The position numbers were made by a program, and so were the translations under genes. This document shows positions 6,833 through 16,043 of a stretch of 18,055 nt of DNA, piece by piece. This DNA is from UMGS1851 sp900555605 (GTDB lineage: Bacteria > Bacillota > Clostridia > UBA1212 > UBA1255), in contig CABROF010000047.1 of assembly GCA_902472555.1 (NCBI GenBank), forward strand, positions 1 to 18,055, read 5' to 3'. Under the pieces are notes generated by a model that did not search any database, had not been told where the DNA came from, and was given only the letters and a program-made list of their open reading frames with translations. The first letter of the stretch is position 1. The number at the start of each line of letters is the position of its first letter.

Positions 6833-9800
6833 AAAAATCGGAATGATACTTTGTACTTTGGCTTTTTTATTAATATGTATATCTATATTTATGAATGTGG
6901 GGAAGAGAACAATGGCATCTGCAAATCATCTTGATTTTGAGTTTACTTCAGCAGAATCAGCGGAAGGCTTTACTGCCGCAGCCGGAAATGTCTCGTGGCA
7001 GGCAGGCGAGCTGATTTACCGAATTACAGGAGCGGGATCAAACCTGACCACCTGTGAAATCAATGCGCCCAAAGGTACGCGTTACAGTGCGCTGCTGTCT
7101 GTTAGGAACACGATTCGGATCCATTTAAAGAATGATACCGGCGCGTCCCGGGTCCGGCTCAGCTTTATTACGAGCAATGATAGGACGTATAATAATCAGA
7201 AATCGAAAGTGTTTGAAATTCAGCCCAACAGTGACTATACGACATATTATTTTAACCTGTCCGATTTAAGGTATTGTACGAACTACCTAAAGGGCTTCAG
7301 GCTGGAGCCGATGGATGCGGAAGACGGAGAAATACGGATCAAATCCATTTCCTTTGAAAGAGAATTTAAAATACAAAGCACAGAGTCTGAAGGAAGCGTT
7401 GACTCCTGTACAGCAGACGGAAGCGTGATTACCATCCGGGGCAGCGTTCCGGAACGAAATAACGGAAAAACCATTGCTGTATATGAGTCCCCGGTAACAA
7501 ACTATACGCAGTCTCTTGCCGGACTGACAAAATTAGCGGAAGCAGCGGCGGCGGACGGACATTTTACTATTGAGATACCCTATATGAACGAAAACGTCAC
7601 ACGCCTGAGCACGCTGTTTCTTGCCGCCGTCGAAAATACACCGCTGGGGCCGTGGTTTCGGGTGGAAAATTATCAGGACTTCACAGATAATCCGTATGCG
7701 TTTACACTAAAGAATATGGAGGTATCTGTAACGGAAGCGCGGTTCGGAGCAAAAGGAGACGCATATACGAATGACAATGAGGCAATTCAAAAGGCCATCG
7801 ACTATGTCTCACAGCAGGGCGGCGGAAGAGTGATCATACCCGGAGATCCGTCAAACCCATACGGCAGGAGATATATTGTTACAAATATAAAAATGAAAAG
7901 CAACGTTGAGCTTCATATTGAAGAGGGTGCGGTGCTCTGGCAGTCCTCCCGCGTTTCTGATTATGCTTATTCGGTGGCGCTGGGACATGATGTAAACATA
8001 CCCGGCGTAAATTGGGCCCATGCAGCATCCTGCCATAACATGCCGCTGATCCAGGGAGATCGCGTATCCAATGTGAAAATCACCGGAAAGGGCATCCTTC
8101 GCTCATCGGATCAGGGCGGTGAAAATGTCGATGGGCTTTCCGGCGATTCTCTGCGTGTGAATTGTGATCAGACCATCCACTTGGTCCCCATTGGATTTTA
8201 CAGATGCAGCAATGTGGAGATTAGAGACGTACAGCTGAAAAGGACAAATAATTACCATATTAATATGCGGACTTGTACAAACGTATATATCGCGAATGTA
8301 TTTATGGATGAAGTCGGATGTGTAAGCGGGGATGGCATTTCCGCCACTGTGGGCACCAAAAATATGGTAATCGACCGCTGTTTCCTATATTCAAACGATG
8401 ATGCGGTAACGATTTGTTCAACTTATAATGACCCGCGCGGCCTGGCCTGGTGGTTTGCAGACCCGGAGGGAGACAACTGCATTGATCATCTGGTGGTCCG
8501 GCACTGCAATCTGTATGGCGGTCATGGTATTACGTTTATCACCTGGGGAACCGATAATCCTGATTTATCTATGCAGGAAATCAAAAATATTACGGTTTAT
8601 GATAATGTTTTAAACGGCAGCGCCTGCAGCGTTGGCTCCTGGGGTGATAACCCGTATTACGGAAGACCCTTTGACGGAAGCGAGACAGACGATTATTCAC
8701 CGGTTAAGAACGTGCGGATATATGACAATATTTATATGAAAGCAGCTGACGTCAGCCCCGTGCTGTGCACCGACATCATAACTGATTGCGGAATCTGCAG
8801 TGCAAAGGATTTTTTATACGGAGATTTTGAGCGTCCCAATGGAGAGACGGGTTGGACCGCCGGACTGTCAAACTGGCAGTATGATAAAGGAAACGCAAGC
8901 CAAGCGCCGGTTGCGGGGACCACAGTGGGTACGGTTGAAAAAGGCTCCGTGGAAAAGGGTCAAACAGGGTATGCGGGTTATCTGAAGACTCCGGGAAGAC
9001 TCTATCAGGGCTTATATATGATTGAAGGCGCGCATACCTTTACCGCTGATGTTTATCTTGAAAAAAAGGGTTCCGCAAGGCTTTTCGCAGTTGATTCTCT
9101 AACAGGGGCGCTGCTTGCGGAAACAAAAATCAGCGCGTCGAAGCAATTTAAAACCGTCCGTCTTTCTTTTACATGTCAGGAAAGAACAAACTGCTATATC
9201 GGAATTGAGCTTTTATCAGAAGGCGCCGTATATATTGACAATTGTACGGTTTCCTCCCAGGAAATGAAATATCCGCAGTATTTTCTTGTTGATTTTGATG
9301 AAAATCATTTTGACTGTTTTGAATACGCCCGTTGGAATAAGGTTACGGAGAATGAGAATACTTATATTTCTTTGCCTTCGTATTTAGGCGGCATATTTAA
9401 GCTGCAGCCGGATTATACCTACAGCGACTGTGAAATTAGCTTTTCTGTTATGCTTAACAGCGTAAATTCCACAAGGGATGCCAATTTCGGCTTTTCTTTA
9501 AGACGGAATAACGGGGGAAACGATCAATATGACATTCATTATAATCCGATCAGCCGGGTACTGAATATCCGGCGGTTTGAAGGCGGGAACCCGAAAGTTT
9601 TGTTTTCCGAGCCTTATACGATGGAAAGCGGCTGCTGGTATCAGGTGAAGGTTATAATCGAAGGCGGTAAACTCGAGCTCTACATAGATGATGTACTGAC
9701 GGCATCTGTTCTTGATGCGGACCCGCTCCCGGAGGGAGAGGCATTTATCTGTACCTTTAATAATTCGATTGCCTGTGATAATGTCAAATTTGCAAGAATC

Positions 9801-9977
9801 GGAGGCGGGATCGACGAGGATCCGCGCAAGAACATAAAGATAGACGGAATGGATGTGCACAAAGGCGCAGGTACAAAAACGCCCCTGCCGCTCTATATTG
9901 CCGGCGGAATTTTGGCCGCGCTTGCTGCCGGCGGGGTCCTCTATATTGCCGTTACGGGGAAAAAATATAAAAAATAA
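6819..9977 (+). CDS. anchored multidomain GH28-like (polygalacturonase-type) enzyme
   Basis: The 1052-residue protein reads: signal peptide (1-35, cleavage near MASA), a beta-sandwich binding-type domain (37-183), an Ig-like segment (190-298), a right-handed beta-helix (300-660), a CBM4/9-like domain (664-815), a LamG-like domain (822-993), then a helix (1025-1045) and a Lys-rich tail. The helix begins with FGAKGDAYTNDNEAIQKAI, the usual pectinase-superfamily opening. GH28 landmarks are present: D505 in SGDGI (for NTDGI), D527-D528 in NDDAV and H569 in GGHG. The R-I-K motif that binds substrate in classical polygalacturonases is not seen where expected (SACSVGSWG, 601-609). It probably cuts a pectin-like polymer outside the cell, but activity and substrate are inferred. 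It is translationally coupled to the upstream gene. Confidence 0.75.
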   Translation: MRNNKKIGMILCTLAFLLICISIFMNVGKRTMASANHLDFEFTSAESAEGFTAAAGNVSWQAGELIYRITGAGSNLTTCEINAPKGTRYSALLSVRNTIRIHLKNDTGASRVRLSFITSNDRTYNNQKSKVFEIQPNSDYTTYYFNLSDLRYCTNYLKGFRLEPMDAEDGEIRIKSISFEREFKIQSTESEGSVDSCTADGSVITIRGSVPERNNGKTIAVYESPVTNYTQSLAGLTKLAEAAAADGHFTIEIPYMNENVTRLSTLFLAAVENTPLGPWFRVENYQDFTDNPYAFTLKNMEVSVTEARFGAKGDAYTNDNEAIQKAIDYVSQQGGGRVIIPGDPSNPYGRRYIVTNIKMKSNVELHIEEGAVLWQSSRVSDYAYSVALGHDVNIPGVNWAHAASCHNMPLIQGDRVSNVKITGKGILRSSDQGGENVDGLSGDSLRVNCDQTIHLVPIGFYRCSNVEIRDVQLKRTNNYHINMRTCTNVYIANVFMDEVGCVSGDGISATVGTKNMVIDRCFLYSNDDAVTICSTYNDPRGLAWWFADPEGDNCIDHLVVRHCNLYGGHGITFITWGTDNPDLSMQEIKNITVYDNVLNGSACSVGSWGDNPYYGRPFDGSETDDYSPVKNVRIYDNIYMKAADVSPVLCTDIITDCGICSAKDFLYGDFERPNGETGWTAGLSNWQYDKGNASQAPVAGTTVGTVEKGSVEKGQTGYAGYLKTPGRLYQGLYMIEGAHTFTADVYLEKKGSARLFAVDSLTGALLAETKISASKQFKTVRLSFTCQERTNCYIGIELLSEGAVYIDNCTVSSQEMKYPQYFLVDFDENHFDCFEYARWNKVTENENTYISLPSYLGGIFKLQPDYTYSDCEISFSVMLNSVNSTRDANFGFSLRRNNGGNDQYDIHYNPISRVLNIRRFEGGNPKVLFSEPYTMESGCWYQVKVIIEGGKLELYIDDVLTASVLDADPLPEGEAFICTFNNSIACDNVKFARIGGGIDEDPRKNIKIDGMDVHKGAGTKTPLPLYIAGGILAALAAGGVLYIAVTGKKYKK

Positions 9978-10099
9978 ATAATTGATAGAAGGAAAAGTTC
10001 CTAAATAATAGGATTTTAATGTAAAATTTGTTTTTGCCCCAAAAAGGAGTTTTGAAAAAACCGGAAGCTGTCGGATTTTAAAATTGAGAAAGGATGAAA

Positions 10100-10957
10100 A
10101 TGATTATGAAAAAAGCCTGGAAGTTATTATCGATTCTTTTTGTGTTTATGGCCGTGCTTTGTTTTGCCGTTCCGTGTCCGGCATACGCGGCGCAGAGTCC
10201 GCTGTCCATTGATTTTGAAGACGGAACCTTTGCTTCCTTGGGAACTGCCGGGATTTGGAGAATTGCCGAAGAAAACGGCAACAAATTTGCAAAAACCGAG
10301 GAGGATCTGGGATTGGTGGTGACAAGATTGATTATCGGCACGGACATTGCGGATTTTGATATTGCATTTGATGTTCTGCTGAAGCAAACAAACCATGTCG
10401 AAGGAAAATTCGGTATATCCGCGAGAAGATCGGAGGGGGGAAATGACCAATATGATATCTTTTATAATTCGACCTATGAATATTTCGATATCAAAGAATA
10501 CTGCGGCGGTGACAACGGGACGCGGCTGGGCGTTTATCAGGAGCCGGAGAAGGTCAAGATTGAGCAGGGACAATGGTATACAATCGGCGTTCGCATCAAA
10601 GAGAATACAATCTCCTGGTATCAAGACGGACAGCTGGTGCTTTCCGTAACAGATGCAGAAAACCCGCGGGCAGCCGGAGAACTGCAGCTTTATGCATATG
10701 CGGCGGGGATCTGTATTGATAATATCAAGTACGGCGCCGCGGAATCCATTAACATGGAGACCGGCGAATTTGTATCCGACCCCATAAAACCGGATACCAA
10801 TCCGAATACGAATCCATCCGATACAAATCCTCCGAAAACGGAAAATCCGCCTGAAACCGCAGATTATGGAATTTCTGCAGCAGCAGTCTCCGTACTTCTG
10901 GTCAGTGCCATGCTGATTGCGAAAAAGAGATATTCGATAAAAAGGGGCATTTTATAA
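10100..10957 (+). CDS. surface LamG-like protein with sorting-signal-like C-terminus
   Basis: The 285-residue product has a signal peptide (cleavage near AYA, residue 30) and one LamG-like domain (about 36-212) containing the shared block KFGISARRSEGGNDQYDIFY (103-122). It also has the post-domain phrase INMETGEFVSDP, matching LNMANGEYVTRDP in the 5900 protein. A short Asn/Pro/Thr linker follows, then PPETADYG, a hydrophobic helix and KKR. This end looks like a sortase signal with PPETA in place of LPxTG, or simply a membrane anchor. Start choice: AAAGGA at 10089-10094 is five bases from ATG 10100. ATG 10094 overlaps that site and ATG 10106 is also possible. It is the last gene of this unit. 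Glycan binding is inferred. Confidence 0.7.
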   Translation: MIMKKAWKLLSILFVFMAVLCFAVPCPAYAAQSPLSIDFEDGTFASLGTAGIWRIAEENGNKFAKTEEDLGLVVTRLIIGTDIADFDIAFDVLLKQTNHVEGKFGISARRSEGGNDQYDIFYNSTYEYFDIKEYCGGDNGTRLGVYQEPEKVKIEQGQWYTIGVRIKENTISWYQDGQLVLSVTDAENPRAAGELQLYAYAAGICIDNIKYGAAESINMETGEFVSDPIKPDTNPNTNPSDTNPPKTENPPETADYGISAAAVSVLLVSAMLIAKKRYSIKRGIL

Positions 10958-10984
10958 GTACCGAATGAAAAGTCCCTACTGTCC

Positions 10985-11027
10985 GGCCGGTTCCTCCGAT
11001 AAAAAACGGTTTGGTTCCGGCCATTTT
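10985..11027 (+). terminator. weak terminator after LamG-like gene
   Basis: GGCCGG (10985-10990) pairs with CCGGCC (11017-11022), with partial inner pairing, followed by ATTTT. The loop is long and the T-run is short, so this is a weak call. Confidence 0.35.
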
Positions 11028-11272
11028 CATCTGCAAATTTTCGAATAATTGCAGATAAATCCTGCAGGCATCGTCATCCAATTCAGCTGTTTATTGATTT
11101 CCCGAACTTCATCATACTGCTTTTGAATAATGATTTGCTCCTGATACGCATTTTTCTCCAACGGAAAACCAAAATAACGTTTCAGCTATGTGTCCGCTGC
11201 CTCCCGCGCGGGGACCGCACAGTTTGTGCATATTCCTGAACAAGTTTTAATGATGTTTCTCCGCGCCCGGCA
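11027..11272 (-). pseudogene. decayed 3' fragment of an unidentified gene
   Basis: Reading the minus strand from about 11272, one frame gives GETSLKLVQEYAQTVRSPR. A shift of frame continues with EAADT, an in-frame TAG, then LKRYFGFPLEKNAYQEQII and on to EINKQLNWMTM, ending at TGA (11027-11029). The text is protein-like across both frames, with amphipathic, glutamine-rich helices, but one frameshift and one stop interrupt it and there is no start. It fills most of the 363-base gap between the two surface-protein units, so it is probably the relic of a gene lost when they were joined. I do not recognise the family. Confidence 0.4.
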
Positions 11273-11320
11273 TTTTATACTTATGATAAACAGCAAGCTG
11301 AACAGGAGTGTGAATGGCGG

Positions 11321-14281
11321 ATGTCTGAAATAAACAAAAGAAAAGTGATACCTGTCTGCGTGATCATTGCGGCCGCCTGCATATTAATTGCCGCTGTCTT
11401 TCTATTTCTATGGAAAAGCGCCCGGCCTGAAAAGACGGAGCTTCCGAAAGCGCAGCTGATCCATGATGCGGAAAAGAAAACCGTTTCTTACCGCGGGGAT
11501 GCGTACACAGTCGTAATTGATTATAATCTCAAATTTCAGATTGCCGAATATATTGTCAATCAAAAAAATATTCTGGCGGAAGACCGGGGAATTTGTGTTG
11601 GAATCGATGTTCTGGATACAGGAGAGACCTTTTCGGAAAAGGTGGGATCCCTTTCCGGTTATGATTTTACCAGCCTGCAGCTTGATCAGGATCCCGTGCT
11701 CGAATTGAATGAGGACGACATTTCGGCAGCTTTTACGTTTGAATCGCCCTATACGAATGAACACGTTCTGATTCACTTTAAACCGGAGGGCATCACGCTG
11801 ACCTGTACCAGAACCTTTAAAAATGATTGTAAGGTAATCGGTCAGGCGTATCCGTCCGTAAATCTTGAACAGGATGCCATTGAAAGCATCCGCTGGGCTC
11901 GTTCCGGCGCAAGCTTTTGGATCGGAGGAAAAGCAGCGGATGTGAAAAATTATCTTTGCGCAGGTGCGCAATATGCTCCGGAAACGAACATTAAGCGCGC
12001 TATGGAGGACATCTGCTTTACGCTTTTATCCGGAGAACAGGACGGAATTGCCGTGTCCTTTGCAGGAAGCTTTGCGTCTGCCGCGGAAGCGGAGCAGCAG
12101 GACGGGACAGACCACATGCGTCTGTTTGGGACAGAGGTGCAGCGGTATGAGTCAGGTGAACGGAAGCATTTAGAAATGAATGTATTTTTAGCATCGGATT
12201 CAAAAAATACACTGCGCTATCTTACGGGTACAAAGGAGGGCTGGCCCAGCATAGGACATGGATCGGACGAATACAGCTGGAAACAGACGGGGCGGGTAAG
12301 ACTTCAGGGTTATCGCGCGTTTTCTGCGGTTAAGGCAGTAAAAGGCACGGTGAATACGGTCTCCTTCCAAATCTGTCCGCAGCAATACGGCGATTATTAT
12401 GATCTCGGAGATCTCAACGGCGTGGATGAGGTGCTGCTGTCGCAGATCCTGCATGATTTTTCCCGCACCATGATCATGGATTATGATCTCGGTGCAGTTG
12501 CAGAGGCGCCGGGTATCTGGTTTGAGCTGCCGCCGCTGGAACAGCACTGGATTACAAACATCTATGGGGTTCTAAGGGATGATGCCGCTTTAGAGACACA
12601 GATGAATGCAATGCGCGTGATCCGGGATAAGCTCCAAGCAGCGGACGGACATCTGCTCAGCGCGTATCCGTATGTATCCGGCAACAGCTGGGGCCATAAT
12701 TACGCAGACATGGGAACTGCATATATTCTTTCTGTCTGCGGGCTGTACAATCTGACAGGAGATCGGGCGTTTGCCGATGAAATGCGAGTTTCTATGGAAA
12801 AGGCATTGGCGTATCAATATGAAACGTATTTGGATCCGTCAAAATACGTCTGCACGAACATGGAACGAAGCGGAACAAAAGCAGAGCCGTCTTACAGCGA
12901 TTATTGGGAACACACAAGAGGCGGCTATAACGGCTACACAACGGTTCTGTATTACGACGCGCTGCGGGCAATGGCAGATATGGAACGCCTTGTATACGGA
13001 GACAGCACAAAAGCAGACGGATACGATCAGCTTGCCGGAAAAATTCGGAAGGGCTTCAATGAAGTATTTTGGGATGAGGAACATCAGACGTTCCTGTATT
13101 TTACCGGATCTGTCAATACAACATATCTTCCGGTTTTGAGCGCGCTGCTGAAGACGGATATTGTGCCGAAGGAGAAGGCGGCGGCCGCATTTCTGGAATA
13201 TGAGCGGCAGTGTGCGGTATTTGATTTAAAGTTCCATCCCATGAATGTCTATGACCTGTACAGCTGGAACAAACCCTGTACCTATACGCATTCCAATTTG
13301 GGGATGGACGGCGGGTGGTACGGCTGTTCTGACGGCGATTATTACGCCGGATTTCCGATTTACGGAGACCGTACGCTGCTGGAACGCTACATCAACCATT
13401 TTACCGATCTGTTCGAGATCACGGGATTTTCCGGTTATCAGGCATATCAGCGTGACGGTGTAACGCCGGCTCAGAATTACGGTACCAGCTCATTCCCGAC
13501 ACACGCGGCGCCGGTATGGGGGCTGTATACGTATGGGTACGGCTTTCAGCCGGCCTGTGACAGCTTGCGTATTGCGCCGTTTATCAGCGAGAACATGGCT
13601 GGCTCTTCCGTAAAATACAGGTGGAGAGGCACGGATCTTACGGTAACGTATGATTCTCTGTATTCTTTTACGGTAGAAACCGCAACCCTGCCGGCAGATA
13701 TCTATGTCTGTTTTCTCAATCAGACTGCCGGCAAGGACTATGAAATCACAATCAACGGAACGAAACAGACTGTCGCGGCGGATCAGAACGGTACTGCGGC
13801 TGTTAGAATCGAAAATACCGGCAGGACTGCAGTTACGCTTACCAATCCCGATCCGGAAAACCGCTCGCCGGCCGGCACGAATCTGGCAGCAGGCAAACCG
13901 GCGGCCTGCTCGTCCACCTATTTTGCTGATTCCGTTATTGATTACTGGTCCGTCTGCCTTACCGACGGCAGCACGGAATCCGGCTTCTGGAGACCGGCGA
14001 ATGAGGACACGGATCCGTATATTCGAGTGGCGCTGGGCAGGTCCTATGCTGTTGCTGAGATTTCCTGTGTATTAGAAAAAGAAAGGGAATATCGATATGT
14101 GGTTGAGGGGACAAACGATCCGCGTCTGGAGGCTTGGTCCGTGCTGGCAGACCGCAGGAGCGGAAAGCTATGCGGAGGAGAGAAAAAGCTGACGGAAACG
14201 ATCTCCGGCACATACAGCTATATTCGCATCACATTTATCGGCGGACAAAATGTGAGCGTATCGGAAATCTGCATTTCTTAA
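11321..14281 (+). CDS. membrane-anchored six-hairpin glycosidase with F5/8C domain
   Basis: The 986-residue protein starts with an uncleaved hydrophobic helix (residues 9-31) next to KRK, so the rest should face outside. Residues about 45-350 are a beta-sandwich, including IRWARSGASFWIGGKAAD (190-207). Residues about 375-745 show the helical repeat pattern of (alpha/alpha)6 six-hairpin glycosidases: NSWGHNYADMGTAYILS (455-471), YWEHTRGGYNGYTTVLYYDA (528-547), DGGWYGCSDGDYYAGFPIYG (663-682). A small beta domain (about 765-842) follows. The last 140 residues match an F5/8-type C (discoidin/CBM32-like) domain beginning NLAAGKPAACSS. GH63, GH78 and related clans share this fold. I cannot pick a family or the catalytic acids. 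AGGAG at 11304-11308 precedes the ATG. Its N-terminal half is homologous to the partial gene at 17385. Confidence 0.7.
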   Translation: MSEINKRKVIPVCVIIAAACILIAAVFLFLWKSARPEKTELPKAQLIHDAEKKTVSYRGDAYTVVIDYNLKFQIAEYIVNQKNILAEDRGICVGIDVLDTGETFSEKVGSLSGYDFTSLQLDQDPVLELNEDDISAAFTFESPYTNEHVLIHFKPEGITLTCTRTFKNDCKVIGQAYPSVNLEQDAIESIRWARSGASFWIGGKAADVKNYLCAGAQYAPETNIKRAMEDICFTLLSGEQDGIAVSFAGSFASAAEAEQQDGTDHMRLFGTEVQRYESGERKHLEMNVFLASDSKNTLRYLTGTKEGWPSIGHGSDEYSWKQTGRVRLQGYRAFSAVKAVKGTVNTVSFQICPQQYGDYYDLGDLNGVDEVLLSQILHDFSRTMIMDYDLGAVAEAPGIWFELPPLEQHWITNIYGVLRDDAALETQMNAMRVIRDKLQAADGHLLSAYPYVSGNSWGHNYADMGTAYILSVCGLYNLTGDRAFADEMRVSMEKALAYQYETYLDPSKYVCTNMERSGTKAEPSYSDYWEHTRGGYNGYTTVLYYDALRAMADMERLVYGDSTKADGYDQLAGKIRKGFNEVFWDEEHQTFLYFTGSVNTTYLPVLSALLKTDIVPKEKAAAAFLEYERQCAVFDLKFHPMNVYDLYSWNKPCTYTHSNLGMDGGWYGCSDGDYYAGFPIYGDRTLLERYINHFTDLFEITGFSGYQAYQRDGVTPAQNYGTSSFPTHAAPVWGLYTYGYGFQPACDSLRIAPFISENMAGSSVKYRWRGTDLTVTYDSLYSFTVETATLPADIYVCFLNQTAGKDYEITINGTKQTVAADQNGTAAVRIENTGRTAVTLTNPDPENRSPAGTNLAAGKPAACSSTYFADSVIDYWSVCLTDGSTESGFWRPANEDTDPYIRVALGRSYAVAEISCVLEKEREYRYVVEGTNDPRLEAWSVLADRRSGKLCGGEKKLTETISGTYSYIRITFIGGQNVSVSEICIS

Positions 14282-14335
14282 TAACTGCATATCCGAAAAA
14301 ATATATATTATTGATTATTGAAAGGGGAAGGAAAC

Positions 14336-15130
14336 ATGTTAAAGGGTTTGAAAAAATGGTTTGTGTTCTGTTTTGTGCTTGTTCTGGCATGTGTATGCGG
14401 AATCGGCGCGGTTTCTGCGGCGGATGAGGCGCTGGTCTGGGATTTCAGTGAAGGGATCGAAACAGATGGCAGCGGCGCGCAGGTTTGGGAGGGCTGTCAT
14501 CCTAGTGTAGCCGCGCTCAGGTTTGACGAGACGGAAGGCGCGGCAAAAATCAACGTTTATTCTATCAGTTATTTGGGCGGATCGAATTTTTCCACCAGAT
14601 TCTGGAACAATCAACTGAAGGTTCCCGTATCAGAGACACAGAACCGGTATGTAAAAATCAAGCTAAAGGTGGACAGCGATGTAAATGCTTATCATTTTAC
14701 AAAAACCCAGCTGAAGCTGCAGTGCGCCGGAGACGCTGCCGCCTCAGCACAAATCGGTACCTGGTTTGAGACCCTGAACGGACAGGACGATTATGTAGAG
14801 GTCATCATCGATATGGGATTTACGGAAGAAAAGGAATTGAATATGCTGCGGCTTGATATTATCGCCGAGGAATCGGGGGACGGTAACACCGGAGCAGCAG
14901 GCTGGATGTATATCAAATATATCGGATTATTCGACACGTTGGAAGAAGCGGAGGCTTACGGTAAAGAGACGCCTGTACCGCCCACTACGCAGCCCGCGGA
15001 TACGACGCCTGTGCCGACAGAGCCCAATCAGGAAACCGGCGACAGCACACTTACTTTGGCAGCTATTTGTATTGCGCTGGCAATGGGCGGCACCTGCCTG
15101 TATATACACAGAAAGCGCAGCCGGGCCTAA
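14336..15130 (+). CDS. small surface protein, unrecognised family A, NQETGD anchor
   Basis: The 264-residue product has a signal peptide (cleavage near AVSA, residue 28) and one beta-rich domain (about 30-208). It then has a Thr/Pro linker, the motif NQETGD (231-236), a hydrophobic helix and RKR. The NxxTGD-helix-basic order resembles sortase signals of gut Clostridia, so wall attachment is likely, though a plain membrane anchor is possible. The domain is shared with the 16265 protein: AAKINVYSISYLGG (69-82), NAYHFTK (117-123), EEKELNMLRLDIIAEE (164-179) and YIKYIGLFDTLEEAEAY (192-208). I do not know this family. A sugar-binding role is inferred from fold pattern and its place 54 bases after the glycosidase. 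ATG 14336 is chosen for its GGGGAAGG site. A TTG 18 bases upstream is unlikely. Confidence 0.7.
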   Translation: MLKGLKKWFVFCFVLVLACVCGIGAVSAADEALVWDFSEGIETDGSGAQVWEGCHPSVAALRFDETEGAAKINVYSISYLGGSNFSTRFWNNQLKVPVSETQNRYVKIKLKVDSDVNAYHFTKTQLKLQCAGDAAASAQIGTWFETLNGQDDYVEVIIDMGFTEEKELNMLRLDIIAEESGDGNTGAAGWMYIKYIGLFDTLEEAEAYGKETPVPPTTQPADTTPVPTEPNQETGDSTLTLAAICIALAMGGTCLYIHRKRSRA

Positions 15131-15171
15131 GCTGCGGAGGCCAGCCGCTGAAAATTTGTAAAGGCAAAGAG

Positions 15172-15215
15172 ATAAAACAGACGCTACCCGTAAAATGCGG
15201 CAGAGTCTGTTTTAT
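15172..15215. terminator. bidirectional terminator between convergent genes
   Basis: ATAAAACAGAC (15172-15182) and GTCTGTTTTAT (15205-15215) form a perfect 11-bp stem, with some pairing inside the loop. A/T tracts within the arms provide U-runs in either direction. It overlaps the stop codon of the AraC-type gene, so both convergent genes appear to share it. Confidence 0.65.
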
Positions 15216-16023
15216 TCATTCTGTATTGTCCCGGGGTCATTTCCGTCACCTGCTTGAACATGCGGATAAAGTTGTTTGTATCATGAAAACCGGTTTGCTG
15301 GCCGATTTCTTTTACGGATAAATTCGTATTGTAGAGCAGATTGCGGGCTTCTGAAATGCGCTTGAGCAGATGATATTTTTTCGGCGTATAGCCGATGGCG
15401 TCGCGGAAGCTGTGAATGAGATAGGCCTCGCTGATAAAAAAGCGCGCGGACAGCTCCCGCATAGTGAGGTCCTGCTGATAATGCTGCTCAATATAGTCCC
15501 GAATTTTGTAGACCATCTCATTGACTGGTTTTTCCTGGATCGGGAAGCATTGCGGCCGCTTGCGGAACAGTGTGACAAATAGCTGATTCAGATAATTTTT
15601 GATCATTGCGGAGCAATAGAAGTCGTTTCCGTAATATTCTTTATTGATGCTGTCCAAATAAAAGGTGACTGTTTCGGCGAATTCCGAGACATCAATACAA
15701 TGGACAAAGCTTGCCGGCCGCAGCGTAAAGATAGAGGACAATTTATAGTCGTCGATATGTGTCTTTAAATACGTATCTTCGATATGGAAGCCGTACCGCG
15801 CATAGGGAAAGCGCAGCGGCACCACCTTATGGGACTCGATATTGCTAATGAAAATCAGCGTATTTTTTCCTGCCGTATACTGCTTATTCATGATCCGGAT
15901 ATCAATCAGTCCTTCCGTGACGTACATAATTTCATGAGAATTTACATGCATATGCGTCGGACATTGGAAGGTATCGGCATCAATTGTACGTTCGTACCAG
16001 GAGGCGCAAACCGGATCGGTCAT
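15184..16023 (-). CDS. AraC-family regulator with cupin sensor domain
   Basis: The 279-residue protein has an N-terminal cupin-like sugar-sensing domain (about 10-150). It starts with TFQCPTHMHVNSHEIMYVTEG, which has the H-x-H...E pattern of AraC ligand pockets. The C-terminal double helix-turn-helix of the AraC family spans about 170-270: first unit DLTMRELSARFFISEAYLIH, second unit LSVKEIGQQTGFHDTNNFIR followed by FKQVTEMTPGQYR. Length is normal. AAAGGA on the minus strand precedes the ATG. It is divergent from the 16265 gene and convergent with the 14336 gene, which carry the paralogous surface proteins, so it probably activates the 16265 unit and perhaps the other. The ligand is not known. 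Confidence 0.9.
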   Translation of the reverse strand: MTDPVCASWYERTIDADTFQCPTHMHVNSHEIMYVTEGLIDIRIMNKQYTAGKNTLIFISNIESHKVVPLRFPYARYGFHIEDTYLKTHIDDYKLSSIFTLRPASFVHCIDVSEFAETVTFYLDSINKEYYGNDFYCSAMIKNYLNQLFVTLFRKRPQCFPIQEKPVNEMVYKIRDYIEQHYQQDLTMRELSARFFISEAYLIHSFRDAIGYTPKKYHLLKRISEARNLLYNTNLSVKEIGQQTGFHDTNNFIRMFKQVTEMTPGQYRMNKTDSAAFYG

Positions 16024-16043
16024 TTATCATCATCCTTTGATAT

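Noticed and set aside
9978..10099. possible terminator after the GH28-like gene
   Set aside because: Only a 5-bp stem (AGGAA/TTCCT) with no T-run, so transcription probably continues into the 10100 gene.
11408..11971. 187-codon minus-strand open frame
   Set aside because: It is antisense to the six-hairpin glycosidase, whose plus-strand reading matches the 17385 paralogue.
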